From assembly GCF_964340395.1 (NCBI RefSeq), contig NC_135565.1, positions 15,681,709 to 15,745,708 on the forward strand: a stretch of 64,000 nucleotides of DNA, given 5' to 3'. This stretch comes from Glandiceps talaboti. Lineage: Eukaryota > Hemichordata > Enteropneusta > Spengelidae. Position 1 is the first letter of the stretch. Every line of letters begins with the position of its first letter. Below the pieces are notes generated by a model, which saw only the letters and a list, made by a program, of their open reading frames with translations, was not told the DNA's origin and searched no databases. The translations under genes were made by a program, and so were the position numbers. This document shows, in pieces, positions 1 through 14,945 of this stretch.

Positions 1-59
1 GGTGTATTTCTTTGTGAATGAAACTAATTAGGAATAATTGAGGTTAACTGCACAGGGTG

Positions 60-950
60 TGACCAGATGTTGCAGTTGATAAAATTTATAAACTACATAT
101 AAAATAATATAATATCAATTTTAATTATTTTCCCGTTATAGTGAGTGATAGTCAATTCACAACAATAGTTGGAGGAGAGGGGGAGGGGGGGGGGAGGGGG
201 AGGGCAATTATAATGTGATGTATCTATATTCCAATTTAGGTAATAATTATTTTAATTATTTTCTCTTCAGTCATTGTAATTATATGTTCCTGATAACCCG
301 ACAGACACTAGTTTAAGCCGCTGACCCAAAACTATTTTTTAATATTTTAAAACAAAAAGATATGACCTTCATGCAGGTCTCTGTTTTCTTTTCCTAGTGA
401 TGTCTGTACATATTTCAACTAGCTATCACAGAAGAGGTATTCTGACCGACACTTCGTTTGATTTTGGCTCGAGCAATATTTTTCACAAATTAAAAAAAAA
501 TTAAAAAGATAAATTAGAATAAAATAAATAAAATCTCGTCCTACCCACCATATTTTCTGAGACTATGTTATTGGAAACACAATTTTTATGCCTAAATAGT
601 AGTCAGCAATTCATAATATCACTACTATGAAAGACAACTACTAATATTACTATATACAAAATAAAGTAATATTTATTTTAATTTTAACTATTTTTATTTT
701 GGATGGGGGAGGGGGGAGGGGGGATTATAACAATGTACAAAATATGTACATGTAACTGTATACCAATACAATGCAATATTCACTTTAGTGAGCAATACGG
801 TCAGCAGTTCATAACAGCACTACAAAAAAAAATGTACTTCAAGAGAGAACTACTACAATTATAATAACGGCATGCAAATGTAATATCAATTTTAATAATT
901 TTCTCTGTAGTTACAGTGAAACAGTCAATTCACACACAACACCATTAGTT
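60..950. repeat. Degenerate AT-rich direct repeats
   Basis: Several imperfect copies of the same motifs recur. The string aatatcaattttaatta followed by a cagtcaattcaca-type segment appears near 105-160 and again near 882-940. A segment like agcaattcataatatcacta appears near 605-630 and again near 795-820. G-rich tracts lie at about 170-205 and 700-722. I see no coding signal here; this looks like an old low-copy tandem repeat. Confidence 0.4.
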
Positions 951-1569
951 TCAATGCTTGTCTGAGTTCTTTGTTTGGCTACCATGGCAACAGATGTATC
1001 ATCGTAACATACTGTTATTACGACTGTGTCAGCTGTAAAATATAATGCAACATTCACCTGTTGTCATGGCAACACAAAACATATGTTCCACCTCATTACC
1101 CAATTTCAATGAAAATGAGATTTTTTATGGTGAGATTATCAGAAGGATTTTGTTTAAAAATAATTAAGCTTTGCAAGAATTAGTTTGATGGTTATATTTA
1201 TTTACAGCTTGAAAATAGCAAACAACAATTATTACTTTATTTTTTGTTATATTTTAATCAGAAAAATGTCTGAATTGGACGTAATATGTGGAAATTTTTC
1301 AGCCTTAATAGAACTATTGTCTTTGTGTATTTTCCTGACATTATTACTATGACCTTCACTTTAATAAAGACATGTTGTATACATGTTATGATGTACATTC
1401 ATTTGACACTGCTGCAGAACAACACAGGTTACGTGTCGAGTGACAAACCACACCAAAATTTGGCATTCCCCTATCTCTTATTATGTGGTCACTCATAGGA
1501 AATACCATTTTTTCTTATTTTGACTCACAACAAAAAAAATTTGGCTATATATAGTTAGAGGGCACACTG

Positions 1570-1585
1570 ATAGATACAGACAGGC

Positions 1586-1626
<41 letters not shown>

Positions 1627-1820
1627 GGCATACATGCATGCATGCATACATGCATACATACATACATACATACATACATACATACATACATACATACATA
1701 CATACATACATACAAACACATACATACATACATACATACATACATACATACATACATACATACATACATACATACATACATACATACATACATACATACA
1801 TACATACATACATACATACA
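1570..1820. repeat. Compound (GACA)n/(CATA)n microsatellite
   Basis: About 55 bp of pure GACA repeat passes through a short GCAT-containing junction into about 190 bp of CATA repeat. The open frames that cross it (Tyr-Val-Cys-Met or Tyr-Ile-His-Thr repeats in all frames) are artefacts of a period-4 sequence without stops. Confidence 0.95.
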
Positions 1821-2672
1821 AATACATATTGTGGGGAATGTGAAATTTCCACACAAAAAAACTTATGTTTCAACAGGAAGTTACAATAACAATTAATATT
1901 GGACAGGAAACCAATAATGGGCAAATTACCACTTAACGAAATAACATACTAGTAATAGGGATGGCATATGTCGAATGACCCGGTGTGATAGACGTAGTGT
2001 GTGTACAGGCTCTTGAAGTACCTACTACAAATGAAACAGTCCACGTAATAAGGTGAATGCTCTGACGAGTTGGTGGTGTTTATTTACGTACAATTATAAA
2101 CTAAAGTGTAAACATTCGTCTATTCACATGGTAACGAATTTGGAAACGTGGCAAACTGCAGTGGGTAAATAATACAATGCTAAATCTATACACCCCGGGA
2201 TATACACCCGTACTTTATAAATCAAACATTGAGTCCTATCGAATTTAATTCACCGTTATTGTGATTTCAACAACAAAAAACTAAATATTTTCTAAAAGGG
2301 ATATTTTATCATTTTAGATTAATTTATGTTTTTAATAGATCTATCATGCCACGACCTATGTTGCATTTATGTTATAAATTATTAAACTGATCCCACAGAA
2401 CGTAAAACCACAAAGCTTGTAATTTGAGAGAAATTCCGTGCACTGTTATTTCGATGGCTTTATAAGTTAACGGTTTTTATTGCAATGCGTGTGTGTGGTA
2501 TACGCGTATATCATTAACCAGCTAGCGTTCCATTTCTATGCCTACTGCTATAGCAACGTAAACTGATATCCTTGGTAAATGAAAACGTACGTATAAACGT
2601 CTATATTTCGACTTAGTGAGAACATGTTACATTATATTTATGGACAGATAGCTGAGAAATTAATATACTCAC

Positions 2673-2841
2673 CGTTCTGAGTCAATATTGTAGTAAATTG
2701 TGTCAGAAAAAGTATTAAAAATAAGAATAGACGGCTCGACCAGCGAGCTGTAATATAAGTTGAACGGCTGCCATTTTCGAAGTGGCTGCCATCGCAGAAA
2801 CAACGCTTTCGCGTTTTTCTTCTTCGTCGTCGACCATCCAT
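2673..2841 (-). CDS. Possible 5' coding exon with signal-anchor segment (partial gene)
   Basis: A minus-strand ATG at 2841 opens 56 codons ending exactly at a consensus GTGAGT donor after 2673 (phase 1). The peptide starts with a very basic stretch (MDGRRRRRK), has a Cys-containing middle, and then a hydrophobic run of about 17 residues rich in Leu/Phe (LFLFLILFLTQF) that could be a membrane anchor or an internal signal sequence. The DNA upstream (about 2842-3300) is richer in CpG than its surroundings, as expected near a promoter. If real, the rest of the gene lies toward or beyond the left edge; I found no convincing second exon in 1-2670. Family unknown. Confidence 0.35.
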
Positions 2842-5800
2842 ATTATCTGTATATATCTACAGTCTGTGGTTTACAATAGGAATAATTTCCTTGTTCCTCT
2901 CTATCTCTTCCGCTTTGTCTACATCGCTATTCACGTCGAATTCCTTTGTAAAACGTGAGAGTTTTATGGTTGAGTGCGTCTCTTGTTCGTAGCATACCCT
3001 TCGGTTGCTCTCCTCAGCACAATCACAGTACACACACGTGCTGGCAGAACGTTAACCTCGTAGTTTGTACGTAAATCGTCGATCTAAGAAACAGAGTATA
3101 TGTTTCCACGAACCATTTGAAATCAATTCAAAGCCATGCTTCTGTTGACAAAGCGAAATCTCCCGCCATACAAGCACTCACACACAAATCTCGATCCGTG
3201 ATCAAATGGTTCATCACAACACAGCTGACCCGCCACATACACAGCGCACAGCTGTTACACCCACTATTTGCATAACTGTGATATAGGCCCCGCCCACTTT
3301 GCTCTTTGGAACTAAATCACTTGATACCAGCAACTATATAAAATTGCATTTGTAGATATATGCATGTACATGTGAATGTAAATAAGTAAAATGATATAAT
3401 AAAACATGACAAGGCAAGACAATGTATTTATACCCAAAACAATAGGTAAACACGTTTTCAGTCGAGGTGGATAGGGGATGACGGCAGAAAGGAAAGATGG
3501 CGAGGGGATAGCGGGAGGGGACGAGCAGTATAGTTAGAAGATGGCATTCGATAATATACTTAGCAGATGAAGAGGGGCAGTGTAGTTAGCGCGGGGAGGG
3601 GGTAAAAAGAGAGGGACAAGATGGAGGATGAAGATGGGGGGCAATATAGTTAGCATGTTAGATAGGTCGCAATATATAGTTAAAGAGTGTAGGGAGCAAT
3701 ATATATAACTAATGGGTTGAGAGGCACATTGCAGTGTAGGGGTGAGATGGGTATGTCGCAATGTGAACACTTAACAATTAGACTATTAAACTTAAATGTC
3801 GAAGAGGAGAAATTCCAGGGGGAAATACAGTTACAGGGCCATCATGGGGGCACGCTGTGCAATGAAGTGAAACAAATTCACGAAAGTTACGGGTAGTTCT
3901 AATTTTAATGATATACTTAATTTTAGTGATATTTTGAGACTCGTCATAGCTAAGAATGAGCTACATCTGTGGCTGGGACAAAAAATATTAAATCATACCA
4001 ACGTACAGTGTAAAATCACCGACGTGTCAAGCTCTTTTACAAAAGCTGGACAAAGATATGTGAGTTGCATTGGCAATATATAGTTAACGATGATTTTTTT
4101 TTTTTTTGGATAGGTTAAAATAAATTATGGTTCATTAGAGCAACAGTTTTAGTAATTTATTTTTCTGAATCACTTGTGCTGAATAGTCAAGTCTTGGTTT
4201 TTATTTATTGCTGAAAATTTCACAACCGTACGTAACACAAAGCTTATACGTACCTCAGACCACTAAATGGTCTGAGCTCATACAAATACTATGGGCGTCA
4301 AAATGTCGAAAAAGAAAAGGAGTTCTTCTGATTAACTATGAGGGCGGTGTTCATTGGCGCTGATCTTGTCTGCACGAGATCGTGACCCCGGGGATCGAGA
4401 ACAGAGTAGACCACGGTTCTGATAAAATGAGAGACAGGAAGGAATCCAGTCCAACTACGGACCTGTACGGAGAGACCGGTCGATTTTATATCCTGGGAGG
4501 GAGCGGATTATGCGAATTTCTAGAGTGAATATCAACTACTTACAGGGGGAGGGTGTCATATTTCACAAATCGGTTTTTGGGGGTAGGGCCATATTTTTGG
4601 AAATGGAAAAATGGGGGTCACATTTTACATTGATCCATTGTATTATCTAATTTTGCATTATTGCGTAATTTTGGCCTTGCACCAATGCCTCGTTCCACCG
4701 CTGCCACCGTCATTTATATCAGAACATAAACTTATAAGATAAATCGCTGCTGACAACGTGCAATGAATCAATATAGTTGTGCATGGTGTGAGAAGGCGAG
4801 TCGGTTGATCTCATAGAAGGAAAGGGGAAACAAGGTAGTAAGATTTTGGTGATAATGTGATGGATATGAGGATGTTGACCTGTGTCCAAACAATGTCGGC
4901 ATTGTGCGCTCATCATGAAACTCATGTAGTGCATTCACAGAAACTCACTGTGATGGTAGTAATGGAAAAAAACCATGCTTTTAAAATTATCAATGTGGAG
5001 TGCTGGGATCGTTCCCTTGCCATTGATTCTGGAACGCGTGTCCCTCTTCTTTGGCAACATTTTAACATGCAGAGTTTGAAATCAAAGGAGGTGGAGAATC
5101 ATCATGTGATTTAGAGAAAGGAAATGGTTAAATGCAAATGGTTTTTATTTTGCTATATATAACGACATAATATGGTACAACCTGAACAGTTATGATTCAC
5201 TTACAGGTAAACATATGTGTAGCCACATACACAAAGTATATGGTGCAATAATTCCAATCTAATTCATTGTTGGATCCGTACCCAAAAATCAGCTCCCGCA
5301 TGCGCAATGCTACCACAATTCAATCTAATCGACCTGGTATAAGTAACACGTACAATGTCTAATTATGTGTATTTCAATGTTTCCAGTGAATATAATGTTG
5401 GTTGTGTGATATCAAAAAAACCGTGGTTACAGTAAATGCACCTTGAAATGTATTTCATGTATATAAGAACTAAATAACTAACAACCATATCACGATGTTT
5501 AGACAACTACTATTTCCCCTTTTTATTGTATCAGTGACTTAGACCATATGTTTAGCTAGCTTTTATTTACAATGTTCAGGGTTTTAAGCTCTCGCCTGAT
5601 TTATAAGAAACCATACGTGGTGACTTGATCCTCTTAATGACTACAAATATCGACACGTTTGCAGAGCATGGAAGAGTGGTTGGTTATTATGGATCAGTAC
5701 AAACGTGTAAACAGGGGGTGCTACACCCAATTGCATGCAAGTTATTTCTTTACAGTGCTATACACAAACCCTATTGTAGTACAAATGATAAAAACCTGCT

Positions 5801-6320
5801 TGGCTAGGCTTCAAGGTTAACTCGAAGTTAATTTTTATCCTTTTTCATGTATGTTTTGCCAGTCTTCTAGCAATTTTGGGTTTACTTAACCCATGATGTG
5901 AGAATCAGTTACAGGTTCACCGAAACAACAAATATGAGACTGAACAACCTGTTACAACCTATTACAATATGTCTTCCCCCCGAACGCATACACAAATAGG
6001 TTCTAAACTATACAAAACGATATTTACAGTTCACAGAGATACAACGTCGGCAGTCCGTTGAACACACTAGATAGACGTCTGCTTCAAAAGATACACACGG
6101 TAAGTGTCTTTAAATACGTTTTATTCTTTGATTACCTTCAAGATATATAACTATAACTTTTTCCTAAGGGAAATATTCATATATTCTTCATATAACGATG
6201 TTCAACCAAATAATTATTCTTGAAAATCCAGACACAAAAACTCGTCAAGACTGGGGTACACGTACTCGTCAATCAAAAGATACTCCTCGTATTTAATTAC
6301 TGAAGTATTTTTAACCATCA
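2842..6320. other. Intergenic stretch without supported genes
   Basis: Only short open frames without domain signatures or convincing splice context are visible. The part nearest 2842-3300 has more CpG and may hold the promoter of the minus-strand exon ending at 2841. The segment around 3480-3760 is a degenerate purine-rich repeat with recurring atatagttag motifs. Confidence 0.5.
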
Positions 6321-6325
6321 CTATT

Positions 6326-6688
6326 TACAGAACCATCACCTACAATTTATAGAACCATCACTTACAAACAATTTATAGAACCATCACTTACAACTTATAG
6401 AACCATGACTTACAATTTATAGAACCATCACTTACAATTTATAGAATCATCACTTACAATTTATAGAACCATGACTTACAATTTATAGAATCATCACTTA
6501 CAATTTATAGAACCATGACTTACAATTTATAGAACCATCACTTACAATTTATAGAACCATGACTTACAATTTATAGAACCATCACTTACAACTTATAGAA
6601 TCATCACTTACAATTTATAGAACCATGACTTACAATTTATAGAACCATCACTTACAATCTATAGAAGCATCACTTACAATTTATAGAA
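6326..6688. repeat. 22-bp minisatellite, about 16 units
   Basis: The unit is tttatagaaccatsacttac plus aa (22 bp), repeated head to tail. The main variable position is C or G in CATCAC versus CATGAC, and the variants partly alternate; ACC/ATC is a second variable site. Units abut with no unique spacers, so this is a minisatellite and not a CRISPR array. Confidence 0.93.
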
Positions 6689-7040
6689 CTCAGACCTTAG
6701 TCTGGTATTTAGGAATAACACTTAAACGATACGATGACATAATTTATTAATAAGTATAAAATATCAAATCGCAATTGTGTTCAAATGTGCTAACAATGCA
6801 ATAACAAGATTCCAGTGCCAATGAGGGCATATGTACATGTACATCAACATAAATCTTATACTAGTATAGTTCATTGTGGTTTTATGTAAACATTTTCACT
6901 CGAGTCAAATAGTTAGCTTTGCCACTTTAATGGTATCAGTGTATAGGATAAACTTCATAATATTTTTGTTCAAATTAATTAAATTTTCATTTTAATAGTC
7001 AATTGCACTCAATGCCTTTTGTTCTCATCACACAGCTAGA

Positions 7041-10000
7041 ATGGTGTCAATGGAAGTCGTCTTCATTTTACTGTGCATTGTAACCTCTGCTGTGGGAGTA
7101 AGTACTAGTATTGTACATATAAATATTATTCTGATATTAGATTAGTAAACCAAACTCGCTAGCGCTGTACAATTATATATACAGTAAAAGGCAGTCTGTA
7201 GCTGTGAGTTGAAAGTCACACGCGTTTACAAACATATGATTAAAACCTGGTTATTAAAGCAGCCATATGGATGAGGATTGGGCACTTATTTTGGATTTTT
7301 AATTTATAAAACAATTTTATCATAGCTTTCTACATAGAAAGCTAATGTGAAACAACACTGACCAAGTCTGTGTTTGTAACTAAATAAACAAAATTGCAAA
7401 AGATTAATAAATGTATGAAATCTTTGTTATTTATTTTATGTACAATAAGAAACTTTTTTTTACATATTTTCTCAGCTTTTACACTGTATTGAGTTACACA
7501 CACCGAATTGGTCTATCATGTTATGTAAATGAAAAATCCATAATAGATACCCAATCCTCATCCATATGGCCACTTTAACACACATAGTGAGTAGACAGCT
7601 CTCATCGTCGCAAACCACGGCCTGTTTTACGGCAACGTTCTTAACGAACCTCGCACCATATTTCGAAATGTAGTGGTAGAAATAAATACTCTGGTTTGCG
7701 AGAATGGCTGTTCTGTGAAGTTGAAATTTAGTTTGAATGAAAAGAAATTCAGGATTATCTTTCTATTACCAAGTAAGCATCAATAGGCTCACAAAGGAAA
7801 TATCACAACACTACATTTCCATAGCAACGAAAATATGCATAAATGAATTATAATTAAACAAATTTAAGCCTATTTATATGAAGTATGAAAATAAACAATC
7901 ACCGGTTTTCGAAACATCTTTGCTTTTTATGAAATTGTGTCGGGCGTACAAGAGACCTTCTACAGGGATAGGTTGTAAAACCAGACAGCTGCTGTTAGAA
8001 GTACACGGCATGCATTTGTTGGAATATGTAAACAGACAAACAAACAAACAAACATGGTGAGAAATGCACTTGAGTACTGAGAAACTTACAACCCTATCAT
8101 TGCGTGCAACAAAAATAATGTACACGTGCGCTAATTCTTTTCAAATTTATATGTGTCGTAATAAAGAGTTGTTGACAGTTTATTTGATAAATATCACACA
8201 GTGTGTATAATGGAAAACTAATATTGATATTGTATCCCTTAATATTTCTTCATGACGTACAGCAATGCAACTACGTATGCTTCAGTAAGCAATTATCTTA
8301 TTTATATCCTAAATATTAATATCAATTTTGAATTATCACCGCTGATTGCTATCCTTACCCTATTGTGTTTATTATATGTTTAATATTAATTCCCCTGCAT
8401 ATCAGACATTAAATTCCATTCTTCAGATAATTACTTGGGGCTCAAAATCATCATGTAACAGTTCATGGTTTCAATTACTGGAGTACTGATGGTGGAAGTC
8501 ATTAATTACCAGGGGTGTCATCTACTGTCAACAGCAATCATTAACACAATTTGGGTTTCTTTGTTTATGAGAGCTAACTCTATATCTCACTGCCAACTCT
8601 GTAACTGACTATATACATGCACGTAAGATTAGATTCACTCAACGTTGTGATTAAATGCATGCATCCGTCTTGGAATTCTTAAGTTGTAATGCATCGCCTA
8701 TGCATGTATATTCAGACCATATGTAAGAGCAATAATGCATGGGCATAAACAAAAAAACCCGATAAATTCACACTTGTATATATGGAGCTGTGTAATTAGC
8801 AATCATGACATAACCTTATATGAACCACATATTTGTATATGGGACTTCATAATTGGTAAGCATGTCGTGAGACAATATAATCAATACAATACACTTGTAT
8901 ATGGGGCTTAGAATCATTAACATAACTACAAGTAAAATAAAATGATGGAAATATATATTGTTGACTTCCCTAACTAATGAATTTATAATATCACATTTGT
9001 AAACATATCCAACCTAATCGCTACAGATACGCAAACACCTTTCCTGGTATATAATTCATTAATTGTGTATTTATTCCTTGTACAAAATTAATGAAGTTCA
9101 TTTAAATCTTAAATCCTTAGTGGTAATTGGATAATAGGGAAGTTGTATACTTACAGTGGTTATTTTGTCTATTTGTTTAATTTTAGGGCAAGTTTATGGT
9201 AAGTAATCAAATTATATTCTATGTTGATTGAACACATTGCCTAACATTGTCTGGGCAAGGGCTGAAGATATGCTTAGCTTCTAACATTGTTTGATTCTCA
9301 GAATGCCACGTGTACAGCAAACCTCTTCTAAGTGAGAATTGACAATTTTATACCTAAGACCACCAACGACACAAAAGCCAGTTTGAACCCGTTAGAACAA
9401 ATAATTTGGATTTTTATGCTATGGTCGTTCTAGTTTACTATTTGGTTCTGCTGTGCTCGAAATATGAGTCATAAAGTTCAAAATTGCCAGTATTTTTACC
9501 GTGTTTTCATAAACATCATGCTTGCGGATGTATATATTATCCCAAATATTTTTCATCAATCATCAGGAAAATACTCGTGACGTATTTGGTTTTGTCACGA
9601 CTCGTAGTGATAATACCCCTTAGGTCAGTCGTATTTTCCTTAGCAGAACGAAGAAATATATCGGGGAATAACTATAGCTGGCATATTCATAATCATGATA
9701 TCTAATTTACAGAGCCGTTATTTCCTGAAGATTGGACTTACTATGCACCAAATTCAATGTACTACTACTTTGGTACTGAGCTGAAGACGTGGCATAATGC
9801 ACGTGCTTATTGTCAACGTATTGGTGGTGATTTGGCGAGAATAGACAGTCAAGATAAGAATCAGTTTATGAAACAGGAACTCACAAGTATTGGCTTTCCT
9901 GATCGTTGTATGGAAATACATCTCTGGGTTTGCAATTTCTTTTTCGGACTTCATTACCTTGTAAGTGTGATCATGAACAAATGTATTTATTACGATTTCT

Positions 10001-10804
10001 AGTACTACATAATAATCAGATAGTAGTGAGTGCCAGTAGGCTATTTTCCGTAGGCTATTTTCTGGGTTGTCTGTAGCAAGGTGATTGTAAACCACTGGCA
10101 TTTAGCGCTAGCCAAGGGTTGATTAAGTATACTACACCCAAATACGAAGAGTGTCGTTCAGTTTGACCCACTCGAACAACCCAACTTTTCCCAAAGTGCT
10201 CACCTTTTCTCCTGCATTAACGCAAACTCCTGCTGATAATCGACTTTCACTTTCACAAATTTATGAAACCCTAAATGAAAAAATCGTTTATTTTAAAAGC
10301 CCATTTCGGATTAGGATTAAAGCTCAGGTGTTAACTGACAGAGTTTAATAAGCATGTTAATTCAGAACAAAAGCAAAACCCTATGTAATGGTTGTGGAGC
10401 CACTAAATAAAATAATACTAATATGTGGACCTGCGATTGAAACCCTGTCTTGAACGCATGTGTCCAGCAACTGTCAACAAAGTCTTCCCTGTTTTCGAGC
10501 TAACATTTCTATCATTGCTTTGTTTATCACCATTAAAACTACTACATATCTTTCACTGTATTCACAATAATCAGATCTGTAAGACTTTCTTTTTTTTACT
10601 TCATAGCCTGATGATGGCTGGTACTGGGTTGATGGTACGAGTGCAGACTTATCTGCATTTAATGCTTCGAGAGAACGTGAACTAGATCATGGGAACGTTC
10701 CCAAAACTGCTGTAATGGATTTGAGAAGTCTTGACAGGTGGCGTGACAGACCATTTAAATTTACACCAAATGCTTATTTTGTATGTGAACGGGTTGCACC
10801 TTAA
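7041..10804 (+). CDS. Secreted C-type lectin-like protein (4 exons)
   Basis: Exons: 7041-7097, 9187-9198, 9715-9960 and 10607-10804, all phase 0, giving 170 codons. Exon 1 encodes a signal peptide (MVSMEVVFILLCIVTSAVG). Exon 2 is a 12-nt microexon between good splice sites. Exons 3-4 hold one C-type lectin-like domain: an opening WTYY, the helix motif NARAYCQRIGGDLARIDS, then WYWVDGTS and a closing YFVCER. The exon 3 start relies on the second AG of an acagag acceptor; only this choice keeps frame. The inner cysteine pair of the fold is absent (KTAVM and DRPF replace the usual Cys positions), whereas the outer pair remains. There is no EPN or QPD triplet, and WND is replaced by WRD, so classical calcium-dependent sugar binding is unlikely. 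In animals such proteins are usually secreted recognition or adhesion molecules; the ligand is unknown. Confidence 0.75.
7254..7578. mobile_element. MITE family A, complete copy
   Basis: About 325 bp in intron 1 of the lectin gene. It is bounded by TTAAAG and CTTTAA, with terminal inverted repeats of about 45 bp: agcCATATGGATGAGGATTG at the left, and its reverse complement ccaatcctcatccatatggc at the right. The interior is AT-rich without an open frame. A second complete copy is at 35289-35638, and fragments lie at 27523-27570 and 58695-58860. The TTAA ends would fit a piggyBac-type target site, which is inference. Confidence 0.8.
8769..8930. repeat. Three degenerate ~60-bp tandem repeats
   Basis: Three successive units begin with cacttgtatat, catatttgtatat and acacttgtatat. 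The first two continue into a variant of TAATTRGYAA-CATG; the third is more diverged at that point. They lie in the long intron 1 of the lectin gene. Confidence 0.5.
9425..9690. mobile_element. Dispersed hairpin repeat family B
   Basis: A unit of about 270 bp in the intron just before the lectin-domain exon. It shares ggttctgctgtg, the arm aggaaaatactcgtgac and the arm gtcgtattttcctta with copies at 28715-28965 and 51880-52165, and a rearranged copy at 38680-38890. The two arms are inverted repeats of each other, so each unit can form a long hairpin. Confidence 0.6.
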
Positions 10805-11159
10805 AACGGTAAAGTGGTTCTCTGTCTTCATTGCAGTTTTAAAAATAGGAATTAGACTGTGATTTATATGAAGAGAAAACTTTTCATAATGCATGCTATA
10901 AACAGGAGTAACACACAGAACAGGACTTTGTCGATTTCTAATATATTGCAACTTAGGGAGGTTTTACTGTATTTCTTAAGTTATGACAGTGAACAAAATT
11001 ATGACAGAACCCCTTGGCACGTGAGTGCCAGTGCACTACTTGGGTTATCGACATGTGCACCTATGCTAGCAGTCTTGTAAAAAGACCTTGGATCTGCGCT
11101 TGGAAAGTTGCCGGTGACGGCAGTACCTCTCGTAAACGTCTATTTGAAGCCATGCAACC

Positions 11160-14157
<2,998 letters not shown>

Positions 14158-14234
14158 AAGTCAGTAGAGGGTACGAGGGTATATCAGCTAGCCTAGCGTG
14201 CTAGTGGTATGCTCTGTTGCTGTCATTTCACGTA

Positions 14235-14462
14235 GACAGTAACATCGCAGCAGAAAACACCACAAATGCAAGCGCAAATCATCCAAGTACTAAAATTCAA
14301 ACAGTCTAGATCTAAGAATATATTGAGGCAATGGTTGATGATGTGGTGTACTATACTCACTATGTTCAGGAACTCGTTGCCTTGAATGATAACTCGATTT
14401 ATGTAATTAGTCTATGGGACACAACATCGTCAGAGGGTGAAAGTCATATCAGTGAAACATGA
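14235..14462 (+). pseudogene. Decayed coding remnant, copy 2
   Basis: Same 76-codon frame as 11245-11472, including the same two internal stop positions (TAG, then TAA instead of TGA) and the terminal TGA. Only the downstream half of the remnant is inside the duplicated unit. Confidence 0.45.
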
Positions 14463-14834
14463 CAGGTATTTAAAGTAGCGGAATAGATTCGTTTTTGGTT
14501 GCCAAGGATATCGATTAGTCGTCATCCCAATAATATTTCTTTGATATTTTTTCAGGAAACTAACAATCACTACAGTGGAAGTACACACATGGTCAGTGGT
14601 AGTGACTACAAAAGGATTGAATTGGTGTCAATAACAATGTATACCAAATTAAACCAAGTGTATCAACCTATCTCAACGTTGTAGATTTGTTCTGTAATTA
14701 TTTCATAATGGGGGACACTAAACTAAAATAAAATGTGTTAATTCTATGTAATTTTATTTTGTCATAGTGCATTTTATTGTTCATGTACACAATTACCCAC
14801 TTTTAACTGACCACTTGACTGAAGGATTCATCAC

Positions 14835-14907
<73 letters not shown>

Positions 14908-14945
14908 CGTTGGTTGGTTGGTTGGTTGGTTGGTTGGTTTGTTGG
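14835..14945. repeat. (GATT)n then (GGTT)n microsatellite, copy 2
   Basis: Shorter counterpart of the tract at 11844-12054, at the same place within the second duplicate. Confidence 0.95.

Noticed and set aside
1493-1924. Open frames encoding Tyr-Val-Cys-Met or Tyr-Ile-His-Thr repeats
   Set aside because: They are translations of a (CATA)n microsatellite that is stop-free in several frames; the same applies to frames at 17615-17926 and around 40600.
4857-5114. 85-codon open frame on the plus strand
   Set aside because: No recognisable domain, no splice context and no conserved partner in the window. It could be a transposon relic, but I cannot support it.
6326-6688. CRISPR-like array
   Set aside because: The 22-bp units are contiguous with no unique spacers, and the window is clearly eukaryotic.
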